Shown here piece after piece: positions 1 through 6,491 of a DNA stretch of 9,590 nt. Source of the DNA: Dwaynesavagella gallinarum (lineage in GTDB: Bacteria > Bacillota > Clostridia > Clostridiales > Clostridiaceae); the NCBI GenBank assembly GCA_019120235.1, contig DWVN01000054.1, positions 1-9,590 of the forward strand. The letters are read 5' to 3'. The notes below the pieces were generated by a model. It was given only the letters and a program-made list of their open reading frames with translations, did not search any database and was not told where the DNA came from. A program made the translations under genes and the position numbers. Position 1 is the first letter of the stretch, and each line of letters begins with the position of its first letter.

Positions 1-1
1 T

Positions 2-1024
2 TTGAAAATTACAGAGTTTAAAATAGAAGAAGGAATAATACACGTTCTTGATGTAAATTGTGATGAGCCGATTTTAAATGAAAGTTATTTAAATTTATCA
101 AATGAAGATATAAATATTTTTTTAAGTAAACATGTTGAAAAAATTTTAAAAGATGAGGAGCTTAATTTAGGGAAATTTAATGAAAGTCCGGATTTTATAG
201 AATATATAAACAAATTTTTTAAAAATGAAATAAATTTAGTAGAAGTTTCAAAAGAAATTTCAAAAAAGTTTTTTGAAATTATACAACAAGAGGGGAGTTC
301 TTCATCATGTGATTTATTGTTTTTGAAACTTAAAACTGAAATTGGATATGCTCTTTGTATGATAAAATTAGATTATGTTAAAAATTATGTACATAAAATC
401 GAATATGTTGAAGATAAAATGCAAATTGATATAATACCTCAATTTATAACACTTCCAAGTAATTCCCAAAAAGTAATGAAATCATGTTTGTTTATAGAAG
501 ATTTGGAAAATAACTTTAATCTTTTGTATTTAGATAAAAATTATAAAAATTCCCATGAAAATTCAAATTATTTTAAAGAAGATTTTTTAAAATGTTTCAA
601 AGTGTATTCTGATTATTCTAAAACTAAAGAATTAATTTCTGTAGCTGAAAAGTGGACAAGAAAAAATATACGCGATGATGCAGATAGTGCGTTTTTTGTA
701 AGAGAATCTTTTAAAGATAAACTTAATAATGAAGAAAATTTAAATATTAATGAGTTTGCTAGAGAAGTTTTTAAAAATGATAGGGATAAAATAGAAAGTT
801 TTGTTGATTTTATAGAATCAAATGGAATTGAGGGAGAAGTAGTTGTTGATAAAGATTATATTCATAAAAAATACGAAAGAATAAGATTAAAAATTGATAG
901 AGATATTGATCTTTATATAAATAAAGAATCTTTTTATGATATAAACAGATTTGAAGTTAAAAGAAATGGGGATGGAAGTTTAAATATGATAATTAAGTAT
1001 GTTTTAAATTATAATGAAAAATAG
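2..1024 (+). CDS. Nucleoid-associated protein, NA37/YejK family
   Basis: The 340-residue product resembles the 37-kDa nucleoid-associated proteins (NdpA/YejK, Pfam NA37), which bind the bacterial chromosome; their exact role in Firmicutes is not settled. The resemblance rests on the N-terminus (KITEFKIEEGIIHVLDV, like the usual 'I...IIHILD' opening), the central 'DLLFLKLKTEIGYALCMIKLDYVKNYVH' pattern (residues about 104-131, hydrophobic strands ending in KLDY), and a length near the family norm. The protein is charged, with no signal peptide or membrane segment, so it should be cytoplasmic. The start is TTG at base 2. It fits the family N-terminus, but the ribosome binding site lies outside the window, so the start is not proven. 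The stop codon overlaps the ribosome binding site of the next gene, which suggests co-transcription and translational coupling with the M3 peptidase. The family call is from memory of motifs, not a search. Confidence 0.75.
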   Translation: MKITEFKIEEGIIHVLDVNCDEPILNESYLNLSNEDINIFLSKHVEKILKDEELNLGKFNESPDFIEYINKFFKNEINLVEVSKEISKKFFEIIQQEGSSSSCDLLFLKLKTEIGYALCMIKLDYVKNYVHKIEYVEDKMQIDIIPQFITLPSNSQKVMKSCLFIEDLENNFNLLYLDKNYKNSHENSNYFKEDFLKCFKVYSDYSKTKELISVAEKWTRKNIRDDADSAFFVRESFKDKLNNEENLNINEFAREVFKNDRDKIESFVDFIESNGIEGEVVVDKDYIHKKYERIRLKIDRDIDLYINKESFYDINRFEVKRNGDGSLNMIIKYVLNYNEK

Positions 1025-1030
1025 AGGTGA
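1023..1030 (+). promoter_or_regulatory. Ribosome binding site that decides the start of the M3 peptidase
   Basis: The sequence AGAGGTGA ends five bases before a TTG at 1036. An in-frame GTG at 1027 would also open the reading frame, but it lies inside this Shine-Dalgarno sequence and would have no binding site of its own. The TTG is therefore preferred, giving MKWDLDTLYEG, the normal N-terminus of M3 peptidases (W-x-L-x-x-L/I-Y). The site overlaps the upstream TAG stop (1022-1024), which fits translational coupling. Confidence 0.75.
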
Positions 1031-1035
1031 TTTTT

Positions 1036-2808
1036 TTGAAGTGGGATTTAGATACATTATATGAAGGTTTTGATTCTTTAGAATATAAGAAAGATTTAGA
1101 AAGTTTAAAGTTTAGTATAGAAGATATTAATAAAATTTTTGAGAATGATTTTTGTATATTAAATGAGGATAAATTTATTTTGACTTTAGAAGAGATATTT
1201 ACTAAATATGAAAAGATATATTCTCTTTATGAAAAATTATATTGTTTTGTTTTTTTGAATCTTTCTACTAATTCAAGTAATAAGAAGGCAATAGATAATG
1301 AAATGATTTTAAAAGATTTAAATGTTTCTATTATCTTAATAAATTCTAGTATTGTAAAAATAATTTCAGAGAGAAAAGATTGTATAGAAGCTTTACATAA
1401 AAGTGAAGTTTTAAGTGAGTACAGATTTTTAATACATGAATTTTTAAATATGGGTAAGCATTTACTTCCAAAGGATTTAGAAGAAATCATGGCTTCTCTT
1501 TATAATTATGGATCACGTTATTTTTCATCACTTCAAGAATCTTTAATATCAAAGTATAAGGTTAGTATGGAAATAGATGGTACTACTAAAGAAATTCCAT
1601 TAACAGAATGTAGAAGTTTACTTGAAAGTAGTTGCAAAGAAACTCGTAGAAAAGCTTTTGAAAGTGAAAAAAAGTTATACAAATTTATGGAAGAGCCACT
1701 TTCTTATGCTATAAATAGCATTAAAAAAAGTTTTATATATGATACGAAAAAAAGAGGGTATGATTCACCACTTTTTAGAAGCTTAAAAGATAATAGAATA
1801 TCTGAAGAAATTTTAAATGCTATGTTTGATGTTGTTAGAGAAAATTTAGATTTTTTTAGAGAGTTTTTAAAGTTAAAATCAAAACTTTTAGGAAATAAAA
1901 GTGAGAGAATAAATTTTTATGATTTATTTTCCCCAACAAGATCTTTAAATAGGGAAATTAATTTTGAGTATGGAAAAGAATTTTTAATTAAAAACTTTTA
2001 TGATTTTTCAAATGAAGTTGGAGATTTTGTAAAAAATGCTTTTGATAAAAATTGGATTGACTCAGAAATTTATGAAGGAAAAGTTGGAGGGGCATTTTGC
2101 TCAAATATAAATCCTATTGGAGAAAGTAGAATTTTATTAAATTATACTAATTCTTATGAGGGAATTTTTACTCTTGCTCATGAATTAGGTCATGCATATC
2201 ACGGAGAAGTTTTAAAAAGTGAGAGAATATTAAATACTGTTTATCCAATGACTATAGCAGAAACAGCATCGATTTTCTTTGAAACATTAATTTGTGATAA
2301 GGCTTATGAATCAGCAGATGAAAATGAAAAAATTATGATACTTGAATATGAGTTAAATAATGCGTGTCAATTAGTACTTGATATTTACAGTAGATTTTTA
2401 TTTGAAAAAGAAGTGTTTAAAAGGTGTGAAAAAGAATTTTTAACACCAGAAGATTTAAATGAAATTATGAAAAAATCTCAAGAATTATCTTATGGTGATT
2501 CAATGGATTCTGGGTATTTTAAAGAAGCATGGATATATAAATCGCATTATTATGATTTTGATAATCATTTTTATAATTTTCCTTATACATTTGGACATCT
2601 TTTTTCTCTTGGACTATATAAACTTTATTTAAATAATTCTCATGATTTCCATCAAAAATATAAACTTATCTTAAAAAATTCTGGAAAAAGTAATTTACAA
2701 GATTTGTGTAATATGTGTTCAATTGATATAACAAAAAAAGAATTTTTTGAAAGTTCAATAGAAATATTAAAAAATAAGTACAATAATTATAAAAAATTAG
2801 TTTGTTAG
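1036..2808 (+). CDS. M3 family oligoendopeptidase (PepF/M3 clade 3 type)
   Basis: This 590-residue zinc metallopeptidase should cleave short peptides in the cytosol. The M3 signature is intact: HELGH at residues 382-386 supplies the two zinc histidines and catalytic Glu383, and Glu409 in 'TIAETAS' is the expected third zinc ligand 27 residues after the first histidine. Near the C-terminus His504 and Tyr506 (KSHYYDF) followed by HFYNFPYTFG (511-520) match the substrate-binding His/Tyr region. The FYNFPYTFG wording is typical of the 'pepF/M3 family' clade rather than classic PepF. Length is normal, and no signal peptide or membrane segment is present. Start chosen at TTG 1036 (see the ribosome binding site entry). 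It probably shares a transcript with the nucleoid-associated protein upstream. The next gene is a diverged paralogue of similar length; the two differ most in the C-terminal substrate-binding region, so different peptide preferences are likely but not shown. Confidence 0.93.
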   Translation: MKWDLDTLYEGFDSLEYKKDLESLKFSIEDINKIFENDFCILNEDKFILTLEEIFTKYEKIYSLYEKLYCFVFLNLSTNSSNKKAIDNEMILKDLNVSIILINSSIVKIISERKDCIEALHKSEVLSEYRFLIHEFLNMGKHLLPKDLEEIMASLYNYGSRYFSSLQESLISKYKVSMEIDGTTKEIPLTECRSLLESSCKETRRKAFESEKKLYKFMEEPLSYAINSIKKSFIYDTKKRGYDSPLFRSLKDNRISEEILNAMFDVVRENLDFFREFLKLKSKLLGNKSERINFYDLFSPTRSLNREINFEYGKEFLIKNFYDFSNEVGDFVKNAFDKNWIDSEIYEGKVGGAFCSNINPIGESRILLNYTNSYEGIFTLAHELGHAYHGEVLKSERILNTVYPMTIAETASIFFETLICDKAYESADENEKIMILEYELNNACQLVLDIYSRFLFEKEVFKRCEKEFLTPEDLNEIMKKSQELSYGDSMDSGYFKEAWIYKSHYYDFDNHFYNFPYTFGHLFSLGLYKLYLNNSHDFHQKYKLILKNSGKSNLQDLCNMCSIDITKKEFFESSIEILKNKYNNYKKLVC

Positions 2809-2817
2809 TTTAGAGTG

Positions 2818-2846
2818 TTGAATAAAAATTTTAAAGAAGATAGAAT
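2818..2846 (+). promoter_or_regulatory. Possible sigma-A type promoter before pepF
   Basis: TTGAAT (2818-2823) and TAGAAT (2841-2846) are separated by 17 bases, the ideal spacing, and sit in the 95-base gap between the two M3 peptidase genes. Each box differs from consensus (TTGACA, TATAAT) at one or two positions. In such AT-rich DNA chance matches are common, so this is only a candidate. No terminator hairpin is visible in the gap, so read-through from the upstream gene is also possible. Confidence 0.4.
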
Positions 2847-2903
2847 TATAGATAACACTGGTTCTTGTATGTATAAAAAAATTAAATTAAGGGGTAATGA
2901 TAA

Positions 2904-4697
2904 ATGGATATAAAATATTTTGAAAATAGAAACGATATTGAAGAAAAGTATACTTGGAATTTGGAAAAAATTTATGGTAGTTTGGAAGAGTTTGAAAAGG
3001 ATTTTGAAAAGGTTAAGGAATTTTCTAAAAAAATTCTCGAGTACAAGGGTAAATTAAATGATAGTAATACTGTTTTGAATTTATTTAAAGATTTAGAATT
3101 TGTATTTAGAACTATTATGAAACTTATGAATTATGCTCATATGAAAAAAGATCAAGATGGTTCAGTTACAATGTATCAGGGAATTCAAACAAGAATTGAA
3201 CAGTTTTATTATCAATTTTCAGCAGAAAGTAGTTTTATAGATACAGAACTTATTAGTAAAGATGAAAACTTTTTAAATTCTCTTGTGAATGATGAAAAAT
3301 TAAAAGAATTTAAATTTAAAATACAAGGGCTTATTAGAAGTAAAGAACATATTTTATCTGAAGAAGCTGAAATGATTTTAAGTATGTTTGGATCATCAAT
3401 GGACGCACCTTATAATATTGCTGGAATTTTTAAAAATGTTGATTTAAAATTTCCTAAAATTATTAATGAAGATAATAAAGAAGTTCAATTAAATGAAGGA
3501 AATTATGGTGTTTTTCTATCTTCAAAAGATAGAAGTGTAAGAAAAGATGCTTATGAAAAATTATTTTCATCTTATAAAGATTATAAAAACACATTAGCTA
3601 CATGTTTATCAACTTCTATTACTAATGATGTGTTGTATTCTAGAGCTAAAAAGTTTAATTCTTCACTTGAGAGTAATTTGTTTGGAAATAATATAGATAA
3701 GTCTGTTTATACAAATGCAATTGAAGTTATGCATGATAATTTTGATAAAATTCATAGATATATAGATTTAAAAAAGAACATGTTAAGAGTTGATAAACTT
3801 ATGAGTTATGATTTATATGTTCCTCTTTTTGAAAATTTAGATAATGATATTTCCTATGAAAAAGCTCTTGAAATCTCATTTAATGCTTTAAAGCCACTAG
3901 GTGATGAATATTTAAATATTTTTAAAGAAGCTGTAGATAATAGATGGATAGATGTTTATACAAATAAAGGAAAGAGAAGTGGAGCGTATTCTTCTGGAAG
4001 TTATGATACAGATCCATATATACTTTTAAATTATTCAAATTCTTTTAACGATGTATCTACGCTCGTTCACGAGATGGGGCATTCTATTCACTCATATTAT
4101 TCTAAAAATAATCAAAGTTTTTTCAATTATAGATATCCTATATTTTTAGCAGAAATTGCATCAACTTGTAATGAGCATTTGTTAAACAAATATATGCAAG
4201 ATATTTCTAAGGGAAATGAAAAGCTTTATTTTGTTAATAAAGAGATTGAAAATATTAGGACAACTGTTTTTAGACAAATGTTGTTTGCAGAATTTGAACT
4301 TATAACTCATGAAATGGTTGAGAACGGAAAACCACTTACAAGTGATGATTTTTGTTCAATATGGAAAGATTTAAATGAAAAATATTACGGTAAGAGTTTG
4401 GTTTTAGATGATTATATAATTTTTGAGTGGAGTCGTATACCACATTTTTATTCTGCATTTTATGTTTACCAATATGCAACTGGATATGCTGCAAGCTTTG
4501 CATTTTCTCAAAATATTTTAAATGAAGGAAATAGTGCAGTAAGAAATTATATTGATAATTTTCTTAAAATGGGAGGTTCAAATTATCCTATTGAGATTTT
4601 AAAAAATGCAAGTGTTGATATGACGACGAAAACACCTACGCAAAATGTTATGAATAGATTCTCTGAACTTTTAGATATTTTAGAGAAAAATATTTAA
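2904..4697 (+). CDS. pepF: Oligoendopeptidase F (M3B zinc metallopeptidase)
   Basis: The 597-residue product is a classic PepF, a cytosolic enzyme that hydrolyses medium-sized oligopeptides and takes part in peptide turnover and nutrition. The zinc site is complete: HEMGH at residues 389-393 with Glu390 as the catalytic base, and Glu417 in 'LAEIAST' as third ligand. The C-terminal substrate-binding motif IPHFYSAFYVYQYATG (512-527, with His514 and Tyr516) is the hallmark of the PepF clade. The N-terminal half is the helical PepF domain, opening with 'YTWNLEKIYGSLEEF'. Length matches the family (about 600). The ATG is preceded by AAGGGG at 2889-2894, a good binding site about 9 bases upstream; another ATG at 2897 is out of frame. 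No signal peptide is present. It is a paralogue of the gene just upstream and closes the unit, being followed at once by an intrinsic terminator. Confidence 0.96.
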   Translation: MDIKYFENRNDIEEKYTWNLEKIYGSLEEFEKDFEKVKEFSKKILEYKGKLNDSNTVLNLFKDLEFVFRTIMKLMNYAHMKKDQDGSVTMYQGIQTRIEQFYYQFSAESSFIDTELISKDENFLNSLVNDEKLKEFKFKIQGLIRSKEHILSEEAEMILSMFGSSMDAPYNIAGIFKNVDLKFPKIINEDNKEVQLNEGNYGVFLSSKDRSVRKDAYEKLFSSYKDYKNTLATCLSTSITNDVLYSRAKKFNSSLESNLFGNNIDKSVYTNAIEVMHDNFDKIHRYIDLKKNMLRVDKLMSYDLYVPLFENLDNDISYEKALEISFNALKPLGDEYLNIFKEAVDNRWIDVYTNKGKRSGAYSSGSYDTDPYILLNYSNSFNDVSTLVHEMGHSIHSYYSKNNQSFFNYRYPIFLAEIASTCNEHLLNKYMQDISKGNEKLYFVNKEIENIRTTVFRQMLFAEFELITHEMVENGKPLTSDDFCSIWKDLNEKYYGKSLVLDDYIIFEWSRIPHFYSAFYVYQYATGYAASFAFSQNILNEGNSAVRNYIDNFLKMGGSNYPIEILKNASVDMTTKTPTQNVMNRFSELLDILEKNI

Positions 4698-4706
4698 AAT
4701 AATTTT

Positions 4707-4740
4707 AAGGTAGTTAAAAATTTTAACTACCTTTTATTGT
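4707..4740 (+). terminator. Intrinsic terminator after pepF
   Basis: A perfect inverted repeat has arms AAGGTAGTTAAAA (4707-4719) and TTTTAACTACCTT (4721-4733) and is followed by a T-rich tail (TTTTATTGT). The repeat begins 9 bases after the pepF stop. The inner A/T pairs probably open to form the loop. Being symmetrical it might work in both directions, but all genes here run on the + strand. Confidence 0.8.
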
Positions 4741-4750
4741 GATTAAAATA

Positions 4751-4780
4751 TTTACTAAAATTTAAAATATAAAGTATAAT
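4751..4780 (+). promoter_or_regulatory. Predicted sigma-A type promoter for the M28-like gene
   Basis: A perfect TATAAT -10 box (4775-4780) lies 18 bases downstream of TTTACT (4751-4756), a partial match to TTGACA. It follows the pepF terminator, as expected for a new transcription unit, and would give a leader of roughly 90 bases before the TTG start at 4877. That leader has two copies of TAAAAGTTTTAA (4787-4798 and 4815-4826). The AT-rich background makes promoter calls uncertain. Confidence 0.55.
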
Positions 4781-4876
4781 ATTAACTAAAAGTTTTAAAA
4801 TAAAGAATAGTTGATAAAAGTTTTAACTTATTAAACAATTATTAATTATTAGCAATGTTAGGAAGGATGAGAATAT

Positions 4877-6355
4877 TTGAGAAAGTTTTGTAGATTTTTT
4901 GTTCTTATCTCTTTGTTTGTATTTAGTTTTGGATTTTTTATACAAGCTGTAGGATTTGGAGAAGATGCACTTAAGTATTTAATACAAATTTCAAGAATTC
5001 AAAGAGTTGCTTTTACAGAAGGAGAAGTATATACAGCGGATTATTTAGGAAGAATTTTGAGAGATTTAGGTTATGATACGACTTTTGAAGAAATTGTATT
5101 TCCTGAAGATACAATTTTAAATTTTACTCAGGGAGACTATTTATCTCATAATATTATTGCTACTAAAAAAGGATCAAGTGATTTAGAAGTTATAATTGGA
5201 GCGGCTTATGATTCAGAAGAAGTTAAAGGTTCTACTGGATTTGAAGGTGCAACAGGTGTATCTTTATTACTTGAACTTGCAAAAAAACTTAAAGATGTAG
5301 ATCTTCCATATACTTTAAAATTTGTTTTATTTGGTGCAGGAAAGCAAGGAAATATCGGATCAACTCATTATGTTTCTACAAGGTCTCAAGATGAATTAAA
5401 TAAAATAATGTATTATTTAAATTTATCTTCTATCGGTAGTGGTAAGGAACTACATGTTTATGCCAATAATGGAGAGAAAGGATTTTTACGAGAAGATTAT
5501 TTGAAGCTTTCTAAAGAATTAAATATATCTTTATCTACTAGTCCAAGTATGGAGGATTACGATATACCAGAAGGTGTTGGATATGACATTGGAGAACATG
5601 TACCATTTAAGTATAGTAATGTTCCTTATGGATTTATTGAGGCAACTTCTTGGGATAGTGTTTATGAAGAATTTCAAATACCAGATGATCCTACTGGAGA
5701 AAAAATTGGAGTAATAGATGGAAGTAGTTATGATAATTATGACGAAGTCATGAAGATATTTGGTGATAATGTAAGAAATAATTTATCTAAGGCAAGTGAG
5801 TTAATTTATAATGGAATTGTTAAGAAAGAAAAAAGCATAAAAATAATTACTGTGTTGACAGAGAAAAATTTAAATAATGCTAGTTCAATAAGTTATACTC
5901 TATTTAAAGATGGTAAAAAACTAAAAACATCTACTTTAGATGAAAATTTAATTGTAGAATTTAAAAATTTAGATGAGGGAAATTATAAAATAGAGTTTAG
6001 TGCTCCTAATGATATTAAATTCTTAAAGAATATAAATGATTTTGAATTTAATTTTGATTGTGATGGAGAATTTGTAATTGTAAATGATGAACTTGATGCT
6101 TACACTTATAGAGAAGAATTTACAGATAACTATATATCTGTAAGAGAAAATATACAAAACACCCAATTTGAAGTTGGAATAAAAAATGTTTTATTTGATT
6201 ATTCTAGTGCAAGTGAAGGGGATTTTCAAGAGGATACAGACTTAAATAAAAATGATCAACTTATTAAAGTTTTATCAGTTGTTCTGGTAGTACTTGTTGT
6301 TTTGTATATTTTATTAAGGATAATTTTTTCAATAATGAATAAAAAAGTTAAATGA
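4877..6355 (+). CDS. Membrane-anchored M28 peptidase-like protein, probably inactive
   Basis: The 492-residue product has an N-terminal signal or anchor (basic RKFCR, then a hydrophobic run to about residue 25), an M28 aminopeptidase-like domain (about 28-315), a small beta-sandwich-like domain (about 320-390, with the 'FKNLDEGNYKIEFSAP' pattern seen in SpaA/prealbumin-like folds), and a C-terminal transmembrane helix (about 463-486) ending in lysines. The bulk is thus predicted to be outside the cell, tethered to the membrane. The M28 fold is recognisable from SHNIIAT (90-96), GAAYDS (108-113), GFEGATGVSLLLELAKKL (121-138), FGAGKQGNIGSTHY (152-165), LNLSSIGSG (181-189) and GEHVPF (239-244). 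Compared with active enzymes the key positions are changed: His of HYDS is Ala110, the bridging Asp is Glu123, the Glu-Glu pair is Lys156-Gln157, the Asp of NLD is Ser184; only the late His241 remains. A binding or regulatory role is inferred. TTG start with GGAAGG at 4861-4866; an ATG at 4867 is out of frame. Confidence 0.8.
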   Translation: MRKFCRFFVLISLFVFSFGFFIQAVGFGEDALKYLIQISRIQRVAFTEGEVYTADYLGRILRDLGYDTTFEEIVFPEDTILNFTQGDYLSHNIIATKKGSSDLEVIIGAAYDSEEVKGSTGFEGATGVSLLLELAKKLKDVDLPYTLKFVLFGAGKQGNIGSTHYVSTRSQDELNKIMYYLNLSSIGSGKELHVYANNGEKGFLREDYLKLSKELNISLSTSPSMEDYDIPEGVGYDIGEHVPFKYSNVPYGFIEATSWDSVYEEFQIPDDPTGEKIGVIDGSSYDNYDEVMKIFGDNVRNNLSKASELIYNGIVKKEKSIKIITVLTEKNLNNASSISYTLFKDGKKLKTSTLDENLIVEFKNLDEGNYKIEFSAPNDIKFLKNINDFEFNFDCDGEFVIVNDELDAYTYREEFTDNYISVRENIQNTQFEVGIKNVLFDYSSASEGDFQEDTDLNKNDQLIKVLSVVLVVLVVLYILLRIIFSIMNKKVK

Positions 6356-6386
6356 AAACTTGAGAAATCAGGTTTTCATTTTTTTT
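6351..6386 (+). terminator. Intrinsic terminator overlapping the stop codon of the M28-like gene
   Basis: The hairpin has arms AATGAAAACTTGA (6351-6363) and TCAGGTTTTCATT (6368-6380), with one T-G wobble and a GAAA tetraloop (6364-6367). A run of eight T residues (6379-6386) overlaps the arm's end and follows it. The TGA stop (6353-6355) is inside the left arm, so the coding end and the terminator share bases. Confidence 0.88.
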
Positions 6387-6491
6387 ATTAAAAAATTTAA
6401 AAAAATTACGATATATAAGTAACTGTAAAAATAGAAATAAATTTGTTTTTTATAGTAAAAGTATTATTTAAACTTTCAAGGAGGAAAATGT
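6387..6491 (+). promoter_or_regulatory. Leader region of the first KPG-repeat gene, promoter not resolved
   Basis: This AT-rich gap between a terminator and the next gene must hold a promoter if the terminator is efficient. Candidate -10 boxes are TATAGT (6451-6456) and TATTAT (6462-6467), but neither has a convincing -35 box at 16-18 bases. The region ends in a strong ribosome binding site, AAGGAGG (6478-6484), seven bases before the ATG. The string TTCAAGGAGGAA here recurs before the next gene at 8459-8470. Confidence 0.35.

Noticed and set aside
1227..1490. Open frame on the - strand (87 codons) inside the M3 peptidase gene
   Set aside because: It overlaps a well-supported conserved gene and shows no ribosome binding site or recognisable motif.
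6443..6467. Promoter TTGTTT/TATTAT before the first KPG gene
   Set aside because: The spacing is only 13 bases and the -35 box is a poor match; not enough to call it.
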